Of a stretch of DNA of 64,000 nucleotides, positions 44,502-52,574 are shown piece after piece. The stretch is taken from NCBI RefSeq assembly GCF_017921815.1, contig NZ_JAGEMM010000002.1, positions 372,001 through 436,000 of the forward strand. Reading direction: 5' to 3'. Below the pieces are notes generated by a model, which worked only from the letters and a program-made list of their open reading frames with translations, did no database searches and was not told the DNA's origin. Numbering within the stretch: the first letter of the stretch is position 1; the number at the start of each line of letters is the position of its first letter. The position numbers and the translations under genes were made by a program. Origin of the DNA: Microvirga antarctica. GTDB lineage: Bacteria; Pseudomonadota; Alphaproteobacteria; Rhizobiales; Beijerinckiaceae.

Positions 44502-45644
44502 ATGGCTTCTATCCGAAAACGAACGCTCCCAAGCGGCAAGGCCGTGTGGTTGGCTGATTACGTCGACGGAGCGGGAAAGCGTCGCTCGAAGCAGTTCATA
44601 CGGAAGGCGGACGCCGACGCGTTCCTGGTGCTCGCACGCGGCCAGGTGTCAGCGGGCGTCCACGTTGCCGAGTCGCAAAGTGTGACGGTGGGCCAGGCGG
44701 CCGATCTCTGGCTGAAGCACGTCGAAGAGAGCGGGCTCGAACATTCAACCGTCCTGCACTACCGGCAGCATGTGAACGAACACATTCGGCCTCTTGTCGG
44801 CGGCCTGAAACTGACGACGGTCACAACGCCCCGGGTCTATGCGTTCATCGATGACCTGAAGGCGAAGGGCCGTTCTGCCGAAACGACCCGCCGCGCGGTG
44901 CAATCCCTTGGGCGCATCTTCCGATTCGCCAAGGGCAGGGGATTGGCCGGTATCAATCCGGTGGCGGACGTGACCATGCGCGTCTCGAAACGGGGCAAGG
45001 CTCGACCGGAGATTCCGACCAAGGAAGAGCTGAGGGCGATCCTTGGCGCGGCGGCGGGAAGGTGGCGGCCGCTCATCGTCACGGCCGTTTTCACGGGACT
45101 GAGGGCGTCGGAGCTTCGCGGGCTACGCTGGGCCGATGTCGACCTTAAACGGGCAGTCCTGACCGTCTCGCAGCGAGCGGATGCCTGGAAGAGGATCGGA
45201 GCCCCGAAGAGCGAGGCCGGGACCCGCGACGTCCCCCTGGCTCCGATGGTCGTCAACACGCTCAGGGAATGGAAGCTCGCCTGTCCAAAAGGCGACCTCG
45301 ATCTCGTCTTTCCGAGTGGGGCGGGACAGGTCGAGCATCATCCCAATATCGTGAATCGTGGCTGGGCGCCGATCCAGATCGAGGCCGGTGTCGCCACCTA
45401 TGAGGACGGCACCGACAAAGAGGGGAAACCGATCAAGATTGCGAAGGCCAAGTACAACTTTCATTCTCTCCGGCATGCGGCCGCCTCGATGTTCATCGAG
45501 AGCGGCATGAACGCGAAAAGGGTGCAGACTGTCATGGGCCATTCGTCGATCCAGGTGACGTTCGACGTCTACGGCCATTTGTTCAGCGACGATGAAGCGG
45601 ACCAGCGCGCAATGCGCGCGATCGAGGAAAGGCTTTTCAGCTAA
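44502..45644 (+). CDS. Tyrosine recombinase (phage-type integrase)
   Basis: 380 residues. An N-terminal arm-binding part (ASIRKRTLPSGKAVWLADYVD), a core-binding SAM-like domain, then the catalytic set Arg201 (TGLRASEL), His321-x-x-Arg324 (HSLRHA), His347 (MGHSS) and Tyr357 (DVYGHLF). It integrates and excises the element at the tRNA-Gln 3' half. It lies at the attR end, 62 bp from the repeat and next to a tandem 11-mer found at both ends. Confidence 0.95.
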   Translation: MASIRKRTLPSGKAVWLADYVDGAGKRRSKQFIRKADADAFLVLARGQVSAGVHVAESQSVTVGQAADLWLKHVEESGLEHSTVLHYRQHVNEHIRPLVGGLKLTTVTTPRVYAFIDDLKAKGRSAETTRRAVQSLGRIFRFAKGRGLAGINPVADVTMRVSKRGKARPEIPTKEELRAILGAAAGRWRPLIVTAVFTGLRASELRGLRWADVDLKRAVLTVSQRADAWKRIGAPKSEAGTRDVPLAPMVVNTLREWKLACPKGDLDLVFPSGAGQVEHHPNIVNRGWAPIQIEAGVATYEDGTDKEGKPIKIAKAKYNFHSLRHAAASMFIESGMNAKRVQTVMGHSSIQVTFDVYGHLFSDDEADQRAMRAIEERLFS

Positions 45645-45646
45645 TG

Positions 45647-45668
45647 TTGCAACACGGATGCAACACGG
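45647..45668. repeat. Right-end arm-type sites (tandem 11-mers)
   Basis: TTGCAACACGG (45647-45657) and ATGCAACACGG (45658-45668) in direct tandem, 3 nt after the integrase stop. The same pair in the same orientation lies at 35041-35062 near attL. Confidence 0.65.
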
Positions 45669-45706
45669 TCAGGTCAAAGCCTTATGGCGTAACGCTTCCG
45701 AGAGTT

Positions 45707-45767
45707 CTCTGACTCCGCTAGTCAAGGTTCGAGTCCTTGTCCCCCAGCCAATCGATTTCGCCCGCTC
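45707..45767 (+). repeat. attR: 61-bp copy of the tRNA-Gln 3' half
   Basis: Exact copy of 34866-34926, starting at the anticodon loop. It lacks the 5' half of the tRNA, so it is the displaced chromosomal end. The terminator that follows (45761-45792) would be the original one of the tRNA gene. Confidence 0.93.
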
Positions 45768-45792
45768 GGTCAGTGACTTAGCGGGCTTTTTT
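45761..45792 (+). terminator. Terminator downstream of attR (original tRNA terminator)
   Basis: Stem CCCGCT/AGCGGG with inner GTCA/TGAC pairing, then C and a T-run. It differs by only two bases from the copy behind the intact tRNA and probably also terminates the integrase transcript. Confidence 0.7.
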
Positions 45793-45837
45793 CTGGCTGG
45801 ACCGTCGACCCGTTCCTCCGTTGGCGGGGTGCCGTGG

Positions 45838-46401
45838 TCAGTCTCTGACCTGGCAGAACTTGCGGATGCCGGGGGCGGAGTCGCCGAAGGTGGCGTTGTC
45901 GCAGGGGACCCCGTCCCGGAAAACGCCCTCGGCGAAGCGGCCGGCGGCGCCGTAGCGGACGCGCATGCGTCCGCGGAACTCGCAGAAATCATTCTCGCGT
46001 GCGCAGGTGCGCCAGCCCCAACGTTCATCCGGGCGTGGCCTTTCTGCGTCGGACCATTCGTCATCGCCGGTCGGTCTCCCGTGGCGCGGGCCGTCGGGGC
46101 GATGGTGGGGTCGGGGGGCGTCCTCGAAACCACCGTAACCGCGGGCGATGTAAGCGCACCGCTTGGGAATTCCCGGAGCAGGGTCGCCGAAGACCTGATT
46201 GTTGCAGGGAATGCCGCGCTCGCCCACGTCGCGGGCCGCATCGCGACCGGGCACCCCGTAGATCACGCGGGTCGGGTAGGGCACCCGGCAGAACCCATTC
46301 TCCGGCGCGCAAGGGACCAGGCCCTGGGCGTTTGCAGGCGGGGCCCCGACGAGGCTTGTGCCGAGGGTCAGGGCAACAATTGCAAGAGCAAGACGAAACA
46401 T
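45838..46401 (-). CDS. Secreted protein with two Cys-containing repeats (187 aa)
   Basis: A signal peptide (MFRLALAIVALTLGTSLVGA, cleavage near ANAQG) precedes two copies of one unit: ENGFCRVPYPTRVIYGVPGR...GIPCNNQVFGDPAPGIPKRC and ENDFCEFRGRMRVRYGAAGR...GVPCDNATFGDSAPGIRKFC. Between them lies a low-complexity Pro/Arg/His linker. Four Cys per unit suggest disulfides in the periplasm or outside. ATG 46401 has GGAG 8 nt upstream. The fold may be a small beta domain; function unknown. Confidence 0.7.
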   Translation of the reverse strand: MFRLALAIVALTLGTSLVGAPPANAQGLVPCAPENGFCRVPYPTRVIYGVPGRDAARDVGERGIPCNNQVFGDPAPGIPKRCAYIARGYGGFEDAPRPHHRPDGPRHGRPTGDDEWSDAERPRPDERWGWRTCARENDFCEFRGRMRVRYGAAGRFAEGVFRDGVPCDNATFGDSAPGIRKFCQVRD

Positions 46402-46568
46402 GAACCGGTCTCCGACATCAGGATCTCCCGATAGCAGCCGGAGAGTTAAAGACGTCATAACATTGCATAAATGGCGAATCGTCTAGCGCAGCGCCGATGC
46501 ATCCAGGGGCGCAACCTCGGGCGTGGCCAAGAGATCGGAACGAAACGGGATAACGCGCGTTCGCAGCG

Positions 46569-47909
46569 ATGACCTCCTACATTCTCGTTCTGGCGGCCTT
46601 CGGCGCCCTCGTTCTGCTGACCGCATGGCTGCCGATGCTGCTGCGCGAGGCGCCCCTGTCCCTGCCGATCGTCTGCGTCGCCATCGGCATGGCGCTGTTC
46701 TGGCTGCCCGCCTTGCGTGGAGCGATGCCGCATCCTGGCGAGCACGCGACAATTGTCGAACACGTGAGCGAATTGGTGGTCATCATCTCGCTGATGGGCG
46801 CCGGCCTGAAGATCGACCGGCCTGCCGGATTTCGGTCGTGGCGGGTGACATGGCGCTTGCTGGCTTTCGCGATGCCGCTGACCATCGCCGCCATCGTGAT
46901 CCTCGGGCATTGGCTTCTCGGGCTCGGTGTGGCCACGGCCTTGCTTCTCGCCGCATCGCTTGCCCCCACCGATCCGGTTCTGGCAAGCGACGTGCAGGTG
47001 GGGCCGCCCCAGACCGGCGAAGAGGATGAGACCCGCTTCGCGCTGACGTCGGAAGCGGGTCTCAACGACAGCCTCGCCTTTCCGTTCGTGATGGCGGCCA
47101 TCGCGCTGTCGAAAGCGGGCGAGAGCGGAGCGGCGTGGTTCTGGCAATGGGCCGCGGTCGACGTGGTGTGGCGTCTCGCCTGCGGTGTCGCAATCGGCCT
47201 TGCGGCCGGCGCGGCGCTTGGCTGGCTTCTGTTCCACATGCCAAACCGCGCGCGGTTGTCGCGAACGGGCGATGGGTTCGTCGCCCTCGGCGTGACCTGC
47301 CTGGTCTACGCGGTCACCGAAATGGTCCACGGCTACGGATTCGTGGCGGTGTTCGTCTCGGCGCTCGCCATGCGCGCCACGGAACGCAATCACCATTATC
47401 ACGAGAAGCTCCACGATTTTGCCGAACAGCTCGAACGGCTCCTCATGATGGTGGTCCTCGTGATGCTTGGCGGCATGGTGACGAGCGGCGAGTTGTTGCG
47501 CGGGCTGACCTGGCAGGCGGTCGCATTCGCAGTGATCGTTGTGTTCCTGGTCCGCCCCATCGCCGCCTGGGTCAGCCTTTCCCGTGTGGGCTGTCCCGCC
47601 TCCGAGCGCGCGGTGATCAGCTTTTTCGGCATTCGCGGGATCGGGTCGATCTACTACTTGGCGTATGCCCTGACGCGAGGCGTGTTTGCCGAGCCGGACC
47701 TGCTGTGGAGTACCCTTGGTCTCGTGATCCTCATCTCGATCCTGATCCACGGCGCGACCGTGACGCCCGTCATGCGGTTCCTCGACCGCCGAATGGCCGA
47801 GGGGACGACGGAACGGGAAGCCCTCGCTATGGGTTCAGACCTTGCAGGCGTTCGCACCGGCGACAGCCCTCCGCAAGGGCAGCCGCGCGCGGACAACCGG
47901 GTTCATTGA
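46569..47909 (+). CDS. Na+/H+ antiporter, CPA1/NhaP-like
   Basis: 446 residues, about 12-13 membrane segments in the inner membrane. The ion-site region ASLAPTDPVLASDV and the EAGLNDSLAFPFV stretch (the ND pair) are typical of CPA1 antiporters, as is the Arg-containing segment FFGIRGIGSIYYLAYAL. It exchanges sodium or potassium for protons in pH and salt homeostasis. The C-terminal cytoplasmic tail is short. Confidence 0.88.
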   Translation: MTSYILVLAAFGALVLLTAWLPMLLREAPLSLPIVCVAIGMALFWLPALRGAMPHPGEHATIVEHVSELVVIISLMGAGLKIDRPAGFRSWRVTWRLLAFAMPLTIAAIVILGHWLLGLGVATALLLAASLAPTDPVLASDVQVGPPQTGEEDETRFALTSEAGLNDSLAFPFVMAAIALSKAGESGAAWFWQWAAVDVVWRLACGVAIGLAAGAALGWLLFHMPNRARLSRTGDGFVALGVTCLVYAVTEMVHGYGFVAVFVSALAMRATERNHHYHEKLHDFAEQLERLLMMVVLVMLGGMVTSGELLRGLTWQAVAFAVIVVFLVRPIAAWVSLSRVGCPASERAVISFFGIRGIGSIYYLAYALTRGVFAEPDLLWSTLGLVILISILIHGATVTPVMRFLDRRMAEGTTEREALAMGSDLAGVRTGDSPPQGQPRADNRVH

Positions 47910-47978
47910 TTGTTCAAGTTCATCGGGTCAGGATCGCCCATGAAAAGCCTTCCGGATTCGGCGGGCAGGAGAGTTGGA

Positions 47979-48365
47979 ATGATGAGGTCAAGGCGTTTGG
48001 TTCTCGGTACGGTTGCGGCGGTCCTCGCCCTCGGTGCCGTTGGCGCGACGGCGGCGCCCCTGCCGGCATGGCCGGTGGAGATTGCCCCTTCCGCACAGAC
48101 AGTGCAGTTCTTCTTCGATGACGATCCGCCGCCGCCGGTCTATTACGGTCCGCCGCCGCGTCGCTACTATCCGGATTACCCGCCGCCGGCCTATTATCCG
48201 CCGCCGCCGCCGCCGGCCTACTACCCGCCGCCGCCCCGCTACGGCAATCCTCCGCCACGCTACGGCAATCCGCCGCCCCGGTACGGCAATAATTATCCGC
48301 GGCGTCCGCCATCCTATTACACCAAGGACCAGGTTCGCGCCTGGAACCGGGCAAACGGGTTCTGA
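47979..48365 (+). CDS. Secreted Pro/Tyr-rich low-complexity protein (128 aa)
   Basis: A signal peptide (LVLGTVAAVLALGAVGATAA) is followed by a region made largely of PPPP, YY and RYGNPPP repeats, then a short ordered tail YYTKDQVRAWNRANGF. AGGAG is 7 nt upstream of ATG 47979; the earlier in-frame starts have none. The tail resembles the small C-terminal motif of rhizobial envelope proteins. Function unknown, perhaps envelope-associated. Confidence 0.65.
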   Translation: MMRSRRLVLGTVAAVLALGAVGATAAPLPAWPVEIAPSAQTVQFFFDDDPPPPVYYGPPPRRYYPDYPPPAYYPPPPPPAYYPPPPRYGNPPPRYGNPPPRYGNNYPRRPPSYYTKDQVRAWNRANGF

Positions 48366-48375
48366 GCGAGTTTTT

Positions 48376-48930
48376 TCAGTCGTCGAGAGCGCCGCCTTCG
48401 GGCGGCGTTTCCCGTTCGGCCCTCAAGGCTTCTTCTTCGGCCGCGTCGTCGCGGTCCCGGAGAATGCGCTCATAGCGATCGAGCGCACCCTGGAGAATGT
48501 AGGCAGCCGCCATCTTGTCGACCGACTCCGCCCGCTTGGCGCGGGACGCATCCGCATCGAGAAGCGTGCGGGTGACGGCAACGGTCGACAGCCGCTCGTC
48601 CCAGAACAGGATCGGCAGCCCCACCAATCCTTTCAGATTGCGCACGAAAGCGCGCGTCGCCTGCGAGCGCGGCCCCTCGGTGCCGTCCATGTTGAGCGGC
48701 AGGCCGATGACGAGGCCGCCCACATCATAGCGGGACAGGAGCCCCTTGATGCGCTCGGCGTCGGCGGTGAACTTCACCCGCTTGAGGGTTTCCAGCGGCG
48801 TTGCAATCCGGCGCTCCACATCCGACAGGGCAAGCCCGATGGTCTTCGTGCCCAGATCCATGCCAACGAGGCGGGCGCGGGGAGCCAGGCCATCAATGAG
48901 GGCGATCAGATCCTTGTCGCTGTCGTTCAC
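48376..48930 (-). CDS. ruvX: Holliday junction resolvase-like protein RuvX (YqgF family)
   Basis: 184 residues. The RNase H-like fold motifs are present: [16 protein letters not shown] (first Asp), [29 protein letters not shown] (Glu) and [14 protein letters not shown] (last Asp). It is thought to resolve recombination junctions or process pre-16S rRNA 5' ends. The C-terminal 35 residues are an acidic tail beyond the usual length. It is convergent with the Pro-rich protein gene. Confidence 0.9.
   Translation of the reverse strand: MNDSDKDLIALIDGLAPRARLVGMDLGTKTIGLALSDVERRIATPLETLKRVKFTADAERIKGLLSRYDVGGLVIGLPLNMDGTEGPRSQATRAFVRNLKGLVGLPILFWDERLSTVAVTRTLLDADASRAKRAESVDKMAAAYILQGALDRYERILRDRDDAAEEEALRAERETPPEGGALDD
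48390..48410 (+). terminator. UUCG-loop terminator after the Pro-rich gene
   Basis: Stem CGCCGCC/GGCGGCG with TTCG tetraloop (48390-48407) followed by TTT. It lies inside the 3' coding end of the convergent ruvX gene. Confidence 0.6.
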
Positions 48931-49025
48931 CGAATTTCCCTCGGGCCCCTGTGGCCGGCGCCGCGGTTATAGCCAATTTCTCTGCAATGCCCTAGCTCAA
49001 CGGGGCAATTTCAAGCGAGGACATC

Positions 49026-49724
49026 ATGAAGATCACCTGGTTCGGTCATTCCGCTTTCCGGCTCGATTTCGCCGACAAGGTCGTGCTCATCGATCCGTTC
49101 TTTACCGGCAATCCGGCATTCTCGAGCGATGTCGCGACGGCGTCGAGCGGTGTGACGCACATTCTCCTGACCCACGGTCATGGTGACCACGTGGGCGATG
49201 CGGTGTCGATCGCGCGGGATAGCGGCGCGACCATCGTCACCAATGCCGACCTCTGCGGGTTTCTCGGTTCGCAAGGAGTGGAATCGCTGGACTCGATGAA
49301 CACCGGCGGCACCACCGATCAGGGCGGCTTCACCGTCACCCTGGTACGGGCCGACCATTCCGCGAGCCTCACCGAAATGGGAGCCGCCGGGCCGGTCGGG
49401 AATGCCAACGGCGTCATCGTCAAGGCGCCGGGCGAGCCTACCGTCTATCACATGGGCGACACGGATATTTTTGGCGACATGGCGCTGATCGCCGAAATCC
49501 ATCGCCCGGACGTGGTGATCGTGCCGATCGGAGATCGCTACACCATGGGCCCCGATGTGGCGGCGCTCGCCGTCAGGCGGTATTTCCAGGTCAAGGCGGC
49601 GATCCCGTGCCATTACGGCTCGTTCCCCGGGCTTGAGCCCAATGCCGACCGTTTCGTCGCGGCCCTCGAGGGCAGTGGGGTTCAGGTGGTGGTGCCCCAC
49701 AAGACCGTGGGCCTGCGCATCTGA
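49026..49724 (+). CDS. UPF0173 metal-dependent hydrolase (metallo-beta-lactamase fold)
   Basis: 232 residues. [15 protein letters not shown] opens the fold; the metal motif HGHGDH is at 50-55, [11 protein letters not shown] supplies the later Asp, and a C-terminal [10 protein letters not shown] the last His. The length equals the UPF0173 family. The substrate is unknown. It stands alone between divergent ruvX and the gatCA genes. Confidence 0.88.
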   Translation: MKITWFGHSAFRLDFADKVVLIDPFFTGNPAFSSDVATASSGVTHILLTHGHGDHVGDAVSIARDSGATIVTNADLCGFLGSQGVESLDSMNTGGTTDQGGFTVTLVRADHSASLTEMGAAGPVGNANGVIVKAPGEPTVYHMGDTDIFGDMALIAEIHRPDVVIVPIGDRYTMGPDVAALAVRRYFQVKAAIPCHYGSFPGLEPNADRFVAALEGSGVQVVVPHKTVGLRI

Positions 49725-49785
49725 CATTGCGGCTCACGGCGCCCCGGTGCTATAGCCCCCGCAACATCAAAAGGGTTGGCGATCC

Positions 49786-50073
49786 ATGTCGGTCGATGAG
49801 AAAACGGTTCGCCGCATCGCGCATCTGGCGCGCATTGCGGTGACGGACGAAGAGGTTCCGCACCTTCAGGGCGAACTCAATGCGATCCTGTCGTTCGTCG
49901 AGCAGCTCAACGAAGTGGATGTGGATGGCATCGAGCCCATGACATCCGTCACGCCGATGACCATGCGCAAGCGCCAGGACGGGGTGACGGACGGGTATTG
50001 CGTGGACAAGATCCTGCTCAATGCCCCCGCCGCCGAGGACAACTTCTTCCTGGTGCCCAAGGTGGTCGAATAA
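49786..50073 (+). CDS. gatC: Asp-tRNA(Asn)/Glu-tRNA(Gln) amidotransferase subunit C
   Basis: 95 residues, the usual length. [39 protein letters not shown] and the C-terminal [16 protein letters not shown] are the GatC hallmarks. It holds GatA and GatB together in the complex that makes Gln-tRNA and Asn-tRNA. gatA follows after 114 bp. Confidence 0.95.
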   Translation: MSVDEKTVRRIAHLARIAVTDEEVPHLQGELNAILSFVEQLNEVDVDGIEPMTSVTPMTMRKRQDGVTDGYCVDKILLNAPAAEDNFFLVPKVVE

Positions 50074-50187
50074 GAGAGCCGCCCTCCCGCGCCTGCTCCG
50101 GCCGGTTGCCGGGGCGAGGCCTTCCCGTGAACTCTCCATGACGCTCCCGGATCGCTGCCGTCGCCGGGATGACGAGGATCGAACGTC

Positions 50188-51708
50188 GTGACCGAACTGA
50201 CCCATCTGACGCTCGCCGAAGCCCGGGATGGCCTGAAGGCCAAATCCTTCTCGGCCGTCGAACTCGCCACCGCCCATGTGGCGGCCATCGCGCAGGCGCG
50301 GGCGCTGAACGCCTATGTGCTCGAGACGCCCGAAAAAGCGCTCGCCATGGCCAAGGCCTCGGACGCGAAGATCGCCGCCGGCACTGCGGGGCCGCTCGAG
50401 GGCATTCCGCTCGGGATCAAGGACCTGTTCTGTACCGAAGGCGTCGTGTCCACCGCGGGCTCCAACATCCTCAAGACGTTCAATCCGCCCTACGAATCCA
50501 CGGTGACGAAGAACCTGTGGAACGACGGCGCGGTCATGCTGGGCAAGCTCAACATGGACGAGTTCGCCATGGGCTCGTCGAACGAGACCAGCGCCTTCGG
50601 GCCGGTCGTGTCGCCGTGGCGGCGGACGGGCTCGAATGTCGGCGCTGCCGGGGCTGGGGGAATCGAGGGGACGCATCTCGTCCCGGGCGGCTCCTCCGGT
50701 GGCTCGGCATCGGCCGTTGCGGCTCATCTGTGCCTGGGAGCGACGGCCACCGATACGGGCGGTTCGATCCGCCAGCCGGCGGCCTTTACGGGCACCGTCG
50801 GCATCAAGCCCACCTACGGGCGCTGCTCGCGCTGGGGAACGGTGGCCTTTGCCTCCTCGCTCGACCAGGCCGGACCGATCACCCGCACGGTGCGGGATTC
50901 CGCCATCATGCTGCGGTCGATGGCAGGCCTCGACCTGAAGGACACCACCAGCGCGGATCTTGCGGTCCCCGATTTCGAGGCTGCCGTGTCCCGTGGCGTC
51001 AAGGGCCTCAAGATCGGCATTCCGAAGGAATATCGGGTCGAGGGCATGTCCCCCGAAATCGAGGCGCTCTGGAGCAAGGGTGCGGAATGGCTGCGGGACG
51101 CCGGCGCCGAGATCGTCGAAGTCTCTCTGCCCCATACGAAATATGCGCTGCCGGCGTATTACATCGTGGCACCCGCCGAAGCGTCGTCTAACCTCGCCCG
51201 TTACGACGGCGTGCGCTATGGATTGCGGGTTCCGGGGCGCGATATCGCCGAGATGTACGAGAACACGCGGGCCGAAGGCTTTGGTCGCGAGGTCAAGCGC
51301 CGGATCATGATTGGCACGTATGTGCTGTCGGCGGGCTATTACGATGCTTACTACGTCCGGGCCCAGAAGATCCGCACCCTGATCAAGCGCGATTTCGAGG
51401 ACGTCTACGCGAAGGGCGTCCACGCCATTCTTACGCCCGCCACTCCGACAGCCGCTTTCGGCATCGGCGAAAAGGGCGCGGCCGACCCGGTCGAGATGTA
51501 TCTCAACGACATTTTCACCGTCACGGTGAACATGGCGGGTTTGCCGGGAATTGCGGTTCCGGCAGGGCTTGATCCGCAGGGGCTCCCCTTGGGGTTGCAG
51601 CTGATCGGGCGGGCCTTTGATGAGGAAACGCTGTTTGCTGCCGGACAGGTGATCGAAAACGCCGCCGGACGGATCGCGCTGCCCTCCGCCTGGTGGGCGA
51701 AGGCATGA
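50188..51708 (+). CDS. gatA: Asp-tRNA(Asn)/Glu-tRNA(Gln) amidotransferase subunit A
   Basis: 506 residues, start GTG 50188. The amidase triad is Lys78 (GIKDLFC), Ser169 (PGGSSGGSA) and Ser193 ([10 protein letters not shown]). It releases ammonia from glutamine and channels it to GatB. Between SPWRR and VPGGSS there is an extra Gly/Ala-rich stretch (about residues 148-163, including [10 protein letters not shown]) that makes the Lys-to-Ser distance about 16 residues longer than usual. Confidence 0.95.
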   Translation: MTELTHLTLAEARDGLKAKSFSAVELATAHVAAIAQARALNAYVLETPEKALAMAKASDAKIAAGTAGPLEGIPLGIKDLFCTEGVVSTAGSNILKTFNPPYESTVTKNLWNDGAVMLGKLNMDEFAMGSSNETSAFGPVVSPWRRTGSNVGAAGAGGIEGTHLVPGGSSGGSASAVAAHLCLGATATDTGGSIRQPAAFTGTVGIKPTYGRCSRWGTVAFASSLDQAGPITRTVRDSAIMLRSMAGLDLKDTTSADLAVPDFEAAVSRGVKGLKIGIPKEYRVEGMSPEIEALWSKGAEWLRDAGAEIVEVSLPHTKYALPAYYIVAPAEASSNLARYDGVRYGLRVPGRDIAEMYENTRAEGFGREVKRRIMIGTYVLSAGYYDAYYVRAQKIRTLIKRDFEDVYAKGVHAILTPATPTAAFGIGEKGAADPVEMYLNDIFTVTVNMAGLPGIAVPAGLDPQGLPLGLQLIGRAFDEETLFAAGQVIENAAGRIALPSAWWAKA

Positions 51709-52001
51709 CCCCACCGGTCATTCCCGCCGCCGTCTGGCTGCTCGCGGCGTTCGACCCAGTCCTCATCGCCATCGCGGTGATCCTGGGCTGGAAGGCGGAT
51801 CAATTCGGCAAAGTGTTTATCGCCGCCATTGCGGCCTTGGCCGGATCTGTTCTCGTGTCCTGGGCCATCACCGCCACGGGCCTGCCCTGGATTGCGCCGA
51901 TCGGCGGCGACTACCCGACGCTTTATCCCGTCAGGACGATAGCGGCGCTTGCCTGGGCGATCGTCGGCTATGCGGCGCGCCGGGCGTTCGCCCGTTCGTA
52001 A
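51705..52001 (+). CDS. Small membrane protein (98 aa) coupled to gatA
   Basis: 98 residues with three hydrophobic segments ([41 protein letters not shown] and [14 protein letters not shown]). ATG 51705 overlaps the gatA stop (ATGA). Conserved position next to gatA is plausible in Rhizobiales, but no function is visible. Confidence 0.7.
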   Translation: MTPPVIPAAVWLLAAFDPVLIAIAVILGWKADQFGKVFIAAIAALAGSVLVSWAITATGLPWIAPIGGDYPTLYPVRTIAALAWAIVGYAARRAFARS

Positions 52002-52006
52002 CCAAA

Positions 52007-52032
52007 AAGGGCCCGATCGAAATCGGGCCCTT
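52007..52032. terminator. Bidirectional terminator hairpin
   Basis: 11-bp perfect stem (52007-52017 with 52022-52032) with CGAA loop; an A-run precedes it, giving a T-run on the minus strand. It lies between convergent genes. Confidence 0.75.
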
Positions 52033-52055
52033 GTCGCATAGCGTTGTGGTCGAGG

Positions 52056-52355
52056 TTACTGCGGCGCCGGGGTCGCCGGAGCGGCCGGAGCCATCGGAGC
52101 CGGCGCCATGGGGCTCATGGGAGTCGTGGGCGCGCTCGGATTTGACGGGATCGTCTGGGTTTGAGGCGTCGTGCTGCCGGTGGTGCTTACGTCCCGGGCG
52201 CCGCCGTCATAGAACAGGAACGCCAGAAGGCCGAGCGCCACAACAAGTCCGCCGATCAAGTAGGCTAGAGTGTTGGAACTCCGGGGTTCGGTCTCGTAAA
52301 CGTTGGTTTCGCGATTAACGACGTTGGGATCGCGGTCGATGGGATCGATGGCCAT
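52056..52355 (-). CDS. Membrane-anchored protein with Pro/Ala-rich tail (99 aa)
   Basis: A hydrophilic N-terminus (MAIDPIDRDPNVVNRETNVYE), one membrane segment (LAYLIGGLVVALGLLAFLFY), then a Thr/Pro/Met/Ala-rich tail (TTPMSPMAPAPMAP) that would face the periplasm. GGAG is 6 nt upstream of ATG 52355. It is divergent from gatB. Function unknown. Confidence 0.65.
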   Translation of the reverse strand: MAIDPIDRDPNVVNRETNVYETEPRSSNTLAYLIGGLVVALGLLAFLFYDGGARDVSTTGSTTPQTQTIPSNPSAPTTPMSPMAPAPMAPAAPATPAPQ

Positions 52356-52574
52356 TATCATCTCCTTCGTCTGTTATACAGGCTCAACGTTCAATTCGCC
52401 GTGAGGTTTCAAATCGGCTTGGCCTTTTTGCCTTCCGAGTTCCAAATGGCTCTTCAATTAAGCTTGGCGGCGCGCCTGGACTGTCAGGGTTCCCGCCGCG
52501 CAAAGGGGGTTGACCCCGACACGCGATGGCACTTACTCCGGGCTTGAAATGCACGATAAAAGGGCGCGAGGCGC

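Larger units (their letters stand above)
34866..45767. mobile_element. Integrated element of about 10.9 kb in tRNA-Gln, phage-satellite-like
   Basis: Bounded by the 61-bp att repeats, with a tyrosine integrase adjoining the right one and matching 11-bp tandem repeats near both ends. Content, left to right: NDT/TIR-like protein, small coupled proteins, XRE repressor-like protein, coupled unknown pair, hairpin-bearing antirepressor fragments, prohead protease-capsid fusion, MerR-like proteins, an HTH protein, DUF6074, excisionase-like protein and integrase. No terminase, portal or tail genes are seen. This set resembles a capsid-encoding phage satellite (PICI-like) or a much reduced prophage. 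The left third looks less GC-rich than the host. Confidence 0.85.

Noticed and set aside
49750..51714. 654-codon open frame on the minus strand across gatC and gatA
   Set aside because: It is antisense to two certain genes; its sequence is rich in Arg/His/Gly as expected from the reverse of GC-rich codons and has no family features.
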